Shown one piece after another: positions 7,086 to 14,602 of a DNA stretch of 16,781 nt. A model generated the notes under the pieces. That model was given only the letters and a program-made list of their open reading frames with translations. It did not search any database and was not told the DNA's origin. The position numbers and the translations under genes were made by a program. Position 1 is the first letter of the stretch. Each line of letters opens with the position of its first letter. Where the stretch lies: the NCBI GenBank assembly GCA_934663885.1, contig CAKUKW010000022.1:1-16781 (forward strand), given 5' to 3'. The DNA is from an uncultured Tidjanibacter sp. (lineage in GTDB: Bacteria > Bacteroidota > Bacteroidia > Bacteroidales > Rikenellaceae).

Positions 7086-7550
7086 TCACATTAGCGGGGG
7101 GAAAGGTGGAAATTGTTTGTTTTCCCTGATATATTCCGATAAGTATTTATCTTCGAGGGCACGCATTTTTTTCTGCTGGGCAGGTGTTTTGTCACTATAT
7201 CCGCAGAGGTGAAGAACTCCGTGGATCATTACCCGCATGAGTTCTTCTTCCGGCGCAGCATTCCATTGCGCGGCCTGTTCCCTCACTGTCAGCGGATCAA
7301 TAAATATATCGCCGCTGACCGTTTTTTTATCTTTTAGCTCGCTGTAATCGAATGTGATGACGTCGGTTTGATAGTCATGACCGAGGTATTGCCTGTTGAT
7401 CCGCAGGTGATATTCCTGGGAACAAAAGATATACGAGATGTCCCCCCTGCGGAAACCTTCGCTTTTTATTACAGCGGTTATCCACGGGGTTGTCCTCATC
7501 CGTCCCTTCGGCAGGAAACCCGCCCCTTCGTCGAAATATCTTACACCCAT
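7086..7550 (-). CDS. ybeY: Endoribonuclease YbeY (16S rRNA maturation, metal-dependent)
   Basis: YbeY is a single-strand endoribonuclease needed for 16S rRNA 3'-end maturation and late 70S quality control. This 154-residue protein is a normal size. DYQTDVITFDYSE (about residues 59-71) and GDIFIDPLTVREQA are core strands of the UPF0054 fold. The metal-site signature reads HGVLHLCGYSDK. The first two histidines are present, but the third ligand position, His in most bacteria (HGxLHLxGYDH), is Asp here. From memory Bacteroidota YbeY proteins commonly have this Asp, so the enzyme is probably active. The start ATG (MGVRYFDEG) is the first in frame. It lies between envC and mnmG on the same strand. 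Confidence 0.93.
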   Translation of the reverse strand: MGVRYFDEGAGFLPKGRMRTTPWITAVIKSEGFRRGDISYIFCSQEYHLRINRQYLGHDYQTDVITFDYSELKDKKTVSGDIFIDPLTVREQAAQWNAAPEEELMRVMIHGVLHLCGYSDKTPAQQKKMRALEDKYLSEYIRENKQFPPFPPLM

Positions 7551-7603
7551 TTTCTATTATTTTGCCTGAACTTCATTACCGTTTCCAGTTATTTCCACCC
7601 TGA

Positions 7604-7634
7604 CTCCCGCCAAGTAAAACGGGTTTTACGGGAG
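7604..7634 (-). terminator. Bulged hairpin between envC and ybeY (possible terminator or RNA-processing site)
   Basis: CTCCC (7604-7608) pairs with GGGAG (7630-7634), and GTAAAAC (7614-7620) with GTTTTAC (7623-7629). The five unpaired bases gccaa form a one-sided bulge. There is no T-run on either side. It lies in the 145-base gap, the largest within the minus-strand cluster, so it could separate envC from ybeY at the RNA level. Confidence 0.35.
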
Positions 7635-7695
7635 GAAACCCTGCGGGATCGTGGGCCGCTACGAGAATAGCCTTGGCAACGTTCTTCCGATGCCC

Positions 7696-8904
7696 TTATT
7701 TGAAAAGCCATTGTTCGGGATCGTAATACTGCCTTTCCCTGCAAATCTCGAAGTGCAGGAAATGGTCGTTGCTGTCGTCCGTAGCGGGTATGGCACCGAT
7801 ATTCTGGCCTGTGGAAACCTTGTCTCCCGCCTTAACGCTTACGGACGCCATATTGGCGTAGACCGTATAATAGCTGCCATGGTTGACGAGCACACAGTTG
7901 TTCATCCCCATTATGAAAACCACCTGCTCCACTTCGCCATTGAATACGCAACGTACCTTCGCCCCTTTTTCACCGGCTATATTTATACCGTTATTCTCTA
8001 TCTTCAGGTTTTTCTGCGTTGGGTGCGCGTGGGTGCCGAAACGATCCGAAACGGCTCCTCCCTGCAAAGGCCACGGCAATTTACCGCGGTTATTCTCGAA
8101 CTCGGCGGAGAGTGCCGCCATTGCCGCCAGTTCGGCATCGGAACGGCTCTTAGCGGCATTTTTACGCGCGGCCTCCTCGGTGATCTTTTTCAGCTGGGCC
8201 TGGGCTTTCTTCTTCTCTTCTTCCTTTTTCTTTATCGTTCCCGCGACCTTGGACTCCTCCTTTGCCAGCGCCGAGCTTTTCTGGTTGTAGGCCGTTTCAT
8301 CTTTTTTTAACGCCTCCAGCTCCCGCGCGCTCGTTTTGCGCGAATTGTCGAGCAACTCCAGTTGTTTGCTGAGTTCTGCCAGCTCCCTGGTATGGACGCC
8401 CGAAACGGAATCTATTACGGCCGCCTTCTCCTCACGCATCCTGTTATAGCGCCTCATGTAATCAATGCGCCGGGTCGCGTCGTTGAAATCCTTCGACGCG
8501 AACAGGAACGCAGTCGAATTGTTGAGTTTGTAATTTTTGTAGGCGGCGTAAACCATTTCGCCATACTCCTTTTTGAGTTTATCGTTTTCCCTGCCCAGTT
8601 GTGATATAGCTTTATTCTTGGAATTAATGCCGCTTTCCAGCAGCTTTATCTTCTGGTCGAGCGAATTCACCATTTTCCGGCGCGTGTCGATGCGGTTGCG
8701 CACGAGACGCAACTCCTGCTGCGTTGTCCGCTTGTCACCCGAGATCTTTTTGAGAAGTGCCTCGTTGCGCCTTATTTCGTCCTCGAGGCGCGAAATGAGG
8801 TCGCTCCAACCTTGTATGGTTGTCGGCTGCTGCGCCGCTGATGGAATCGGCAGGATGCATCCCAGGAGCAAAAGAGCGGTTAATATTAAAATGTATTTTC
8901 TCAT
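7696..8904 (-). CDS. EnvC-type murein hydrolase activator (coiled coil + degenerate LytM/M23 domain)
   Basis: The 402-residue protein has a signal peptide (MRKYILILTALLLLG, likely cut after SAA near residue 24; an LLGC at 13-16 is a weaker lipobox alternative). A long charged coiled coil runs from about 33 to 260. A C-terminal LytM/M23 domain covers about 281-400 (WPLQGGAVSDRFG, ENNGINIAGEKGAKVRCVFNGEV, DHFLHFEI). EnvC proteins sit in the periplasm and switch on N-acetylmuramoyl-L-alanine amidases during division. The zinc-site residues are mostly replaced: the HxGxD pattern reads NNGIN (304-308) and HxH reads FLH (382-384). The domain should therefore bind or activate rather than cut. Its start overlaps the stop of the TPR gene by four bases (8901-8904), which implies translational coupling. 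Confidence 0.85.
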   Translation of the reverse strand: MRKYILILTALLLLGCILPIPSAAQQPTTIQGWSDLISRLEDEIRRNEALLKKISGDKRTTQQELRLVRNRIDTRRKMVNSLDQKIKLLESGINSKNKAISQLGRENDKLKKEYGEMVYAAYKNYKLNNSTAFLFASKDFNDATRRIDYMRRYNRMREEKAAVIDSVSGVHTRELAELSKQLELLDNSRKTSARELEALKKDETAYNQKSSALAKEESKVAGTIKKKEEEKKKAQAQLKKITEEAARKNAAKSRSDAELAAMAALSAEFENNRGKLPWPLQGGAVSDRFGTHAHPTQKNLKIENNGINIAGEKGAKVRCVFNGEVEQVVFIMGMNNCVLVNHGSYYTVYANMASVSVKAGDKVSTGQNIGAIPATDDSNDHFLHFEICRERQYYDPEQWLFK

Positions 8905-10634
8905 TCTCCGGTAAGTTTGAGCCTGTTTTCTATTTCCTTCGCGTCATACCCTTTTTCAAGGGCCTTGCGCCAGTAGATCCTCGCCATGAAATCATCCCCG
9001 AGCTTGTGAAGGATATCACCGTAGTGCAGGAAGAGTACATCGCTGCCGGAACTGTCGAGAGACACGGCCTGCAGCATAAACTGTTTTGCCTCTTCGTACC
9101 TGCCGAGCTTATAAAGTATCCATGCATGGGTGTCGAGGAACGTCGAGTTGCCGGGCCTCAGTTCGTTCGCGCGCCCGCTCATTTCCAGAGCCTTTTCCAG
9201 GTCGCGATCCTCTTCGCCAAGGTAATAAGCGTAGTTGTTTAGTACCGTTTCATTGTCCGGATTGTATTTCAGGGCCCGCCGGTAATAGTCGTATGTTTTT
9301 TTGATATCGCCCTCCTGGTGGTAATGGTCACCCATGATGCCGGCCATGGCGCTTTTTACGGAATCGCTTTGGGCATATTTCAACCCCTTTTTATACGCTT
9401 CCACGGCTTCCCCGCTCCTCTGCATGTTACCAAGTGCGAACCCCTTGCGCATGTAAAGCTCGCTGTCTTTCGGGAATTGGGCCAACGCCTTATCCGAGTA
9501 TTTGGCAACCGAATCGGGACGCTGAAGATAGGACTCGATGTCGATAATGGCATAGTAAGGCTCTTTCTGGGTGTGGTTTTCCTCAGAGAAAGACTTATAC
9601 AGGGCGAGTGCCTGATCGATCTCCCCGGAGCGGATAAGATGCGTTCCATAGAGGGCAAGTATCGAAAAGTCGTCGGGATATTTTAACAGCAGCGTCCCTG
9701 CCAGGGCGTTCATCATAAAATAATTGGCACCGTAAAAACGGATGTCGGATGTGAGATCGTTGAATACCTCTATTTTATGTTCCTTGGGAAAATCGTCCGA
9801 TTCGAAAATCTTCTTTACAGTCACGAGATAATTGTTCGCGTCCCTTTTTTTCTGGTAAAAATCAGCCAGCGTGCCCAGCGTGCCCACGTTCGTCGAATCT
9901 ATCCGTAATGCTTCCGTATAGTTGGCCAGCGCGGCCGAGTCTTTGCCCATCATCCGGTAAAGGTCGCCCCTTATGACATAATTCATATCGTCATAAGGAT
10001 AATCGTTAATCAATGCGTTGGTCTCCTCAAGGGCTTTGTCGAACATCCGCACGCTCATCAGGAGTTGCCTTTTCTGGGAACTCAATTCCTCAATGCGGCC
10101 GAGCCTGTATTCAGCAGAATCGAGTATGGAGATCGCCGTATAAGGCTGCCCGCTGATATCATAAAGGGCCGCGAGCATCCGGTAATTAAGCGGATTATGC
10201 GGATCCTCTTTCAATAGTTTACCGTATATTGGCAAGGCTTCTTCGAGGTGCCCAGATGTTACCAGCGCACGGCCCAACTGGCTGCGGTAGGTAACATTCA
10301 TCGAATCCAGCGCTTCCGCCTTGCGGCTGTAGGGAAGGGCCTCGCCGGGGCTGGCCTCCATCAGGAGTTCCGCGGTCTGGTAGTAAGCCGGGGCGAAGAG
10401 CGAATCTTCCGCTATGGCCTTCCCGAACCAGGCTCGTGCATCACCGGAATTTTCATATATGAGGGCCGCCTTTAATCCTTCCGTATAATAATAAAACGCC
10501 CGCAGCGAATCCGGCACAGATGTCTCGTCGAAATATATGCTTCCGTCCGCCATTGCAGTTTTTTGAGTGCGCGGATACGTCCCGCACGAAAAGAATGTGA
10601 GGACTATCAGCAGGTATAGCAGGCGTTTTTTCAT
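8901..10634 (-). CDS. Tetratricopeptide-repeat lipoprotein
   Basis: The protein is 577 residues. The N-terminus MKKRLLYLLIVLTFFSCGTY is a lipoprotein signal with the modified cysteine at residue 17. The rest is a run of TPR units, for example ALPIYGKLLKEDPHNPLNYR, SAALANYTEALRIDSTNVGT, KTYDYYRRALKYNPDNETVL and AKQFMLQAVSLDSSGSDVLF. The last, well-conserved block (YAYYLGEEDRDLEKALEMS through LHYGDILHKLGDDFMARIYW) is typical of a TPR protein that sits beside envC in Bacteroidales. It is probably an envelope scaffold on the outer or inner membrane; the partner is unknown. It lies 44 bases after pheS and overlaps envC by ATGA, so the two are likely made together. In relatives that I recall, a DUF4292 lipoprotein gene lies between these two; it is missing here. 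Confidence 0.82.
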   Translation of the reverse strand: MKKRLLYLLIVLTFFSCGTYPRTQKTAMADGSIYFDETSVPDSLRAFYYYTEGLKAALIYENSGDARAWFGKAIAEDSLFAPAYYQTAELLMEASPGEALPYSRKAEALDSMNVTYRSQLGRALVTSGHLEEALPIYGKLLKEDPHNPLNYRMLAALYDISGQPYTAISILDSAEYRLGRIEELSSQKRQLLMSVRMFDKALEETNALINDYPYDDMNYVIRGDLYRMMGKDSAALANYTEALRIDSTNVGTLGTLADFYQKKRDANNYLVTVKKIFESDDFPKEHKIEVFNDLTSDIRFYGANYFMMNALAGTLLLKYPDDFSILALYGTHLIRSGEIDQALALYKSFSEENHTQKEPYYAIIDIESYLQRPDSVAKYSDKALAQFPKDSELYMRKGFALGNMQRSGEAVEAYKKGLKYAQSDSVKSAMAGIMGDHYHQEGDIKKTYDYYRRALKYNPDNETVLNNYAYYLGEEDRDLEKALEMSGRANELRPGNSTFLDTHAWILYKLGRYEEAKQFMLQAVSLDSSGSDVLFLHYGDILHKLGDDFMARIYWRKALEKGYDAKEIENRLKLTGE

Positions 10635-10678
10635 TCGAAAGCAGGCTGTTCTAAAAAGTATTAACGTATATGCGGAAA

Positions 10679-11707
10679 TTAAATTGCCGAGTCGAACTGG
10701 TGCAGGAACCGAACGTCGTTCTCGAAATATAGTCTCAGGTCGCGTACACCGTACTTCAGCATAGAACTGCGCTCGACCCCCATTCCGAAGGCGAATCCGC
10801 TATATTTTTGACTGTCGATACCGCATGCTTCCAGTACGTTGGGGTGCACCATACCGCAACCCATTATCTCGAGCCAGCCGGTATGCTTGCAAACGTTACA
10901 CCCCTTTCCGCCACAGAGGTTGCAGGAAATGTCCATCTCCGCAGAAGGCTCCGTGAAGGGGAAATATGACGGGCGCAGGCGGATCCGTGTGTCTTCCCCG
11001 AAAAATTCCTTTACGAAATAGAGGAGCGACTGTTTCATATCGGCGAATGAAACGCCTTCGTCGATATAGAGTCCCTCTATCTGGTGGAAAATACAGTGGG
11101 CGCGGTATGAAATAGCTTCGTTGCGGAATACGCGCCCCGGGCAAATCACCCTTATGGGCGGCTTCTGCGTTTCCATCACCCTCACCTGTATCGAACTGGT
11201 ATGGGTACGGAGAAGTATGTCGGGATTTTTATCTATGAAAAATGTATCCTGCATGTCGCGGGCGGGATGTTCCGGCGCGAAGTTGAGCGCCGAGAAAACG
11301 TGCCAGTCGTCCTCGATCTCCGGGCCGTCGGCAACTGTATATCCCAGCCTCTCGAAAATAGCCGTTATCTCGTTGCGCACTATTGAAATCGGGTGGCGGC
11401 TGCCGAGCGTATCCGCCGTTCCCGGACGGGTCATATCGTCTATAGTCGGTCCTGTCGCCGCAGAGCCGCTGCCAAACGATTCCTTTAGCTCGTTCACCCG
11501 CTCCTGTGCCCTGTTTTTGAGTAGGTTTATTTTCTGGCCCAGTTCGCGTTTCGTTTCCGGAGGTACGTTTTTGAATTCTTCCATCAGGTCGTTCAGCTCC
11601 CCTTTACGGCCCATGATTTTAATGCGGAATTCCTCTATTTCGGCCGCCGTTCCCGGCTTGAACCCTTCCACCCGACGCAACAGGTCCTCTATCTTTTCTC
11701 TTATCAT
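10679..11707 (-). CDS. pheS: Phenylalanyl-tRNA synthetase alpha subunit PheS
   Basis: PheS is the catalytic subunit of the alpha2-beta2 class II enzyme that charges tRNA-Phe. The protein is 342 residues, normal for bacteria. An N-terminal coiled coil (about 1-80) for tRNA binding precedes the catalytic core. Motif 2 is GRVFRNEAI (191-199) and motif 3 is FGMGVERSSML (307-317). A four-cysteine cluster CNLCGGKGCNVC (Cys262, 265, 270, 273) is the zinc-binding insertion found in many bacterial PheS. pheT is not adjacent, which is common in Bacteroidota where pheS and pheT are split. The start ATG (MIREKIEDLL) has GAAGGA about ten bases upstream, a rare clear Shine-Dalgarno in this window. It heads the minus-strand cluster. 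Confidence 0.96.
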   Translation of the reverse strand: MIREKIEDLLRRVEGFKPGTAAEIEEFRIKIMGRKGELNDLMEEFKNVPPETKRELGQKINLLKNRAQERVNELKESFGSGSAATGPTIDDMTRPGTADTLGSRHPISIVRNEITAIFERLGYTVADGPEIEDDWHVFSALNFAPEHPARDMQDTFFIDKNPDILLRTHTSSIQVRVMETQKPPIRVICPGRVFRNEAISYRAHCIFHQIEGLYIDEGVSFADMKQSLLYFVKEFFGEDTRIRLRPSYFPFTEPSAEMDISCNLCGGKGCNVCKHTGWLEIMGCGMVHPNVLEACGIDSQKYSGFAFGMGVERSSMLKYGVRDLRLYFENDVRFLHQFDSAI

Positions 11708-11763
11708 ATTTATTCCTTCTTCGCTAAATTATGATTTGGCGATAATACTCGCAATCTAACTTA

Positions 11764-11771
11764 CAAAGTTA
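11764..11771 (-). promoter_or_regulatory. -7 promoter box for pheS
   Basis: On the minus strand the bases read TAACTTTG, an exact TAnnTTTG match and the same octamer as before glnS. No good -33 TTTG is visible at the expected distance. The predicted leader would be about 50 bases. Confidence 0.45.
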
Positions 11772-11897
11772 CGATTTTTTCGCAATAGACATAATCAGGT
11801 ATCCATACCTGGGATAATCGTTTGTTCCGAAAAAACCGGCCGCGGCAAAATCTCGGCGAATCGTGACACAAAATGACATAAGTAACAGTTTAATTAT

Positions 11898-11905
11898 TAT
11901 TTTTG
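11898..11905 (+). promoter_or_regulatory. -7 promoter box for the DUF3829-like lipoprotein gene
   Basis: TATTTTTG matches TAnnTTTG, 37 bases before the start codon. The -33 element is weak. It is divergent from the pheS box within a 235-base shared intergenic region (11708-11942), in which no other feature was recognised. Confidence 0.4.
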
Positions 11906-11942
11906 GGCGACAGAATTTTATTACTCCCATAATTTTAAATTT

Positions 11943-12905
11943 ATGAACAGAATTTTACTTATCGCGCTATTGGCGGGCTCACTGATTCTCTCTTCCTGTG
12001 GCAACCGTACCTCCAAGAAAGAGGGCAAGGAGAAGGCAGGGAAGACAGAAAAGGTTACTAAAAGCAAAAAAGAGGACGCCGCGACGCTTATCACCTACAC
12101 GAACATCGTGGTCGACTACCTGAATGCTACGGGCGACTGGATGAGATCCAACGATTCCCGCATTGAGGATATGCTCGATATGATGGAGGAAAAGAGCTGG
12201 AAGAACGTGTTGCCGTTCCTGCCTGCCACTACCATGAACATCAACAGGGACAAGTTCGCCAAGATCACCGACCCCCCCGCAGGCGTGATGAGCAAGGAGG
12301 ACAGCCAGTTTTTTAAGGAAGCTACTGTAGAAGTGAGGGATAATTTCAATGCCCTTATGGAAGACTGTTCCGAGTTGTTCAAGTATATCCGCAACCAGGA
12401 TTATAAAGACGACGATTACGCGGGTGGACAGGCCATTGCCGAGAGGATAATCGAGCGATATAACCTGGTTGGCACAAGGAAGGCAGAGCTCTTGGATAAG
12501 ATAGACGAACTGGGCGACCAGGCCGAAAGGATACTGCTTCAGGACCATCCCCTTCGCGACCCGATATTCGCGTTGAAGGACGAACTGGTTAACTTTCAGG
12601 AGCTCTACGCTGTACTTTATGCCTATAACGACGGCGAAGCTACGGTTGAGGAGATGGACGCGGCATACAAAGCAACTGAGGAATCGGTAGAGAAACATAC
12701 GGGACAGTACGGCGAATTGCTCGAGGAGCACGGCGAAAAAAGCAGTTACGACCAGTTCTACAAAGTTTGCGATGAGGCTCTTGGCAACTGCCGCAGGATA
12801 ATGAGAAAGGCGAGGGAAGGACGTAAGTTCGACGGCAACGACCTGAATACTTTCTCCTCCAACTATAACCGTATAATATCGGCTTACAACAGCTTTAACA
12901 GCTGA
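11943..12905 (+). CDS. Putative lipoprotein, DUF3829/YiiG-like
   Basis: The protein is 320 residues. MNRILLIALLAGSLILSSCGN is a lipoprotein signal peptide with the lipidated cysteine at residue 19. A lysine-rich linker (about 22-44) is followed by a mainly helical, acidic domain. Segments such as FNALMEDCSELFKYIRNQDY, the YKDDDYAGGQ stretch and the closing YNRIISAYNSF resemble the DUF3829 (YiiG) family, whose function is unknown. The resemblance is from memory and moderate. The lipoprotein export call is secure; the domain name is not. It appears monocistronic, with its own -7 box and a strong terminator about 118 bases after the stop. No functional link to murA or pheS is evident. Confidence 0.72.
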   Translation: MNRILLIALLAGSLILSSCGNRTSKKEGKEKAGKTEKVTKSKKEDAATLITYTNIVVDYLNATGDWMRSNDSRIEDMLDMMEEKSWKNVLPFLPATTMNINRDKFAKITDPPAGVMSKEDSQFFKEATVEVRDNFNALMEDCSELFKYIRNQDYKDDDYAGGQAIAERIIERYNLVGTRKAELLDKIDELGDQAERILLQDHPLRDPIFALKDELVNFQELYAVLYAYNDGEATVEEMDAAYKATEESVEKHTGQYGELLEEHGEKSSYDQFYKVCDEALGNCRRIMRKAREGRKFDGNDLNTFSSNYNRIISAYNSFNS

Positions 12906-12961
12906 GGGCCCAACGGAATACGGCGATATCAGGCTTCACTTTCCGTTTAGGCTCGTTGCCG

Positions 12962-12974
12962 TGTAAACTTTACA
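12962..12974. repeat. Small palindrome downstream of the lipoprotein gene
   Basis: TGTAAA and TTTACA flank a single C, an operator-like 13-mer. It has no associated promoter and may be chance. Confidence 0.25.
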
Positions 12975-13022
12975 TCGTTGCGGCGAAAAATGTATTTTGG
13001 GCTAACCGAATCGATATACTTT

Positions 13023-13052
13023 AACTCCCCGCTTCAAAGCGGGGAGTTTTTT
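13023..13052 (+). terminator. Strong intrinsic terminator upstream of murA
   Basis: AACTCCCCGCTT (13023-13034) pairs with AAGCGGGGAGTT (13037-13048), a GC-rich stem with a tiny loop, followed at once by a T-run (13047-13052). This is a textbook Rho-independent terminator on the plus strand. It ends the lipoprotein transcript and separates it from murA. Confidence 0.92.
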
Positions 13053-13143
13053 ATGATTTTATTTAGCGTTTGCAGGGGCAATCGCCGGAACAACGGTATA
13101 AATTCTGCAGCGGGCGAAGTATACGTATATCCTCCAAAATAAC

Positions 13144-13151
13144 TATCTTTA
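13144..13151 (+). promoter_or_regulatory. Possible -7 box for murA
   Basis: TATCTTTA differs from TAnnTTTG at the last base, 39 bases before the murA ATG. It lies downstream of the terminator, where a murA promoter is required. No convincing -33 box is seen. Confidence 0.35.
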
Positions 13152-13190
13152 GCCAAAATTATCAGAGTATTTCTAAACAGACTCTCAGAC

Positions 13191-14498
13191 ATGGCTTTAT
13201 TTGAAGTTTACGGCGGTAACCGCCTGAAAGGCGATATCATTCCGCAGGGCGCTAAGAACGAGGCCCTACAGATAATATGCGCCACCCTGCTTACGGCGGA
13301 TAAGGTGACGCTCCACAACGTTCCCGAAATAGTGGACGTCATGCAGCTGATAGAACTCCTGCGGCAGCTTGGCGTAAAGGTGGAAAAAGTGGGACACGAA
13401 AGCTATTCTTTCCAGGCCGACGATATAAACCTCGAATACCTGACTTGTGAGGATTACCGCCGGCGGGGTGCCAAACTTCGCGGCTCGGTCATGATAATAG
13501 GGCCCCTGCTCGCCCGTTTCGGCATAGCGTACCTGCCTAAACCGGGCGGCGATAAAATAGGCAGGCGCAGGCTCGATACCCACTTCATAGGCTTCCAGAA
13601 GCTCGGGGCGGAGTTCGACTACGACCTCAGCGATAATTTCTTCGCCGTAAAAGCAAGGGAGTTGCGAGGCACATATATGCTGCTCGACGAAGCGTCTGTC
13701 ACAGGTACCGCGAATATTATAATGGCGGCAGTAATGGCTAAGGGAATAACAACCATATACAACGCCGCGTGCGAACCGTACATACAGCAGCTGTGCAAAA
13801 TGCTCGTGCGCATGGGGGCCAATATCAACGGCATAGGATCGAACCTGCTCACCATCGAGGGCGTGGAGATCCTCGGAGGTACAGCCCACACCATGCTGCC
13901 GGATATGATCGAGGTAGGCAGTTTCATAGGTATGGCCGCCATGACCCGCTCGGAGATAACCCTGAAAAACGTCTCTTTCGAGAACCTCGGGATCATCCCT
14001 CAGCAGTTCGCCCGTATGGGTATATATTTCGAACAGAGGGGAGACGATATCTTTATTCCCGAGCAGGAGCATTATGAAATAGATTCCTTCCTGGACGGCT
14101 CCATAATGACCATCGCCGACGCACCGTGGCCGGGACTTACGCCCGACCTGTTATCGGTTTTCCTGGTTGTGGCCACTCAGGCCAAGGGTTCCGTACTGAT
14201 TCATCAAAAGATGTTCGAGAGCCGCCTGTTCTTTGTAGATAAACTCATAGATATGGGGGCCCAGATCATCCTCTGCGACCCGCACAGGGCCACAGTGATA
14301 GGGCATAATCACGAAAGGCAGTTGAGGCCGACGACGATGACTTCCCCCGATATCCGTGCGGGGGTAGCCCTCCTGATAGCGGCCATGAGCGCCGACGGTC
14401 GCAGCGTGATTCAGAATATCGAGCAGATAGACCGCGGTTACCAGAATATAGAGGGCCGCTTGAATGCAATAGGGGCGAATATAGTTCGGGTCGAATAA
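13191..14498 (+). CDS. murA: UDP-N-acetylglucosamine 1-carboxyvinyltransferase MurA
   Basis: MurA transfers enolpyruvate from phosphoenolpyruvate to UDP-GlcNAc, the first committed step of peptidoglycan synthesis, in the cytosol. The 435-residue protein has the two-lobed EPSP-synthase fold. Catalytic Lys22-Asn23 lie in GAKNEAL, and the loop PGGDKIGRRRLD follows, with DMIEVGSFIGMAA and the C-terminal DRGYQNIEGRLNAIGANIVR. The residue usually Cys115 (PGGCxIG) is Asp121 here (codon 13551-13553). Enzymes with Asp at this position are active but are not alkylated by fosfomycin, so intrinsic resistance of the target is expected. From memory this is the Bacteroidota norm. It begins 139 bases after a strong terminator and converges on the GH2 gene. 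Confidence 0.96.
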   Translation: MALFEVYGGNRLKGDIIPQGAKNEALQIICATLLTADKVTLHNVPEIVDVMQLIELLRQLGVKVEKVGHESYSFQADDINLEYLTCEDYRRRGAKLRGSVMIIGPLLARFGIAYLPKPGGDKIGRRRLDTHFIGFQKLGAEFDYDLSDNFFAVKARELRGTYMLLDEASVTGTANIIMAAVMAKGITTIYNAACEPYIQQLCKMLVRMGANINGIGSNLLTIEGVEILGGTAHTMLPDMIEVGSFIGMAAMTRSEITLKNVSFENLGIIPQQFARMGIYFEQRGDDIFIPEQEHYEIDSFLDGSIMTIADAPWPGLTPDLLSVFLVVATQAKGSVLIHQKMFESRLFFVDKLIDMGAQIILCDPHRATVIGHNHERQLRPTTMTSPDIRAGVALLIAAMSADGRSVIQNIEQIDRGYQNIEGRLNAIGANIVRVE

Positions 14499-14602
14499 TA
14501 GGATTGGGGGGTTCTGCCGACAAACAGTAAAACCTGTAAGCATGGCCGTGATTCCGGCCGTGTAAAAATCGGATGGTTACTCTTTTGAGGGAGCCGATGC
14601 GG
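14499..14602. other. Convergent gap between murA and the GH2 gene
   Basis: A short GGCCG (14544-14548) / CGGCC (14555-14559) stem with a six-base loop is followed by gtgtaaaaat. It is too weak to call as a terminator for either gene. No gene is seen. Confidence 0.4.

Noticed and set aside
7651..8310. Plus-strand open frame of 219 codons over the envC C-terminus
   Set aside because: Antisense to a well-supported EnvC/LytM domain; low-complexity Phe/Leu-rich translation, no start context.
11979..12731. Minus-strand open frame of 250 codons over the lipoprotein gene
   Set aside because: The plus frame has a signal peptide, lipobox, promoter box and terminator; the antisense frame has none.
13266..14072. 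Minus-strand open frame of 268 codons over murA
   Set aside because: Shadow of a certain MurA gene, no domain signal.
14544..14559. Short GGCCG/CGGCC stem as a terminator for murA or GH2
   Set aside because: Five base pairs, no T-run on either strand.
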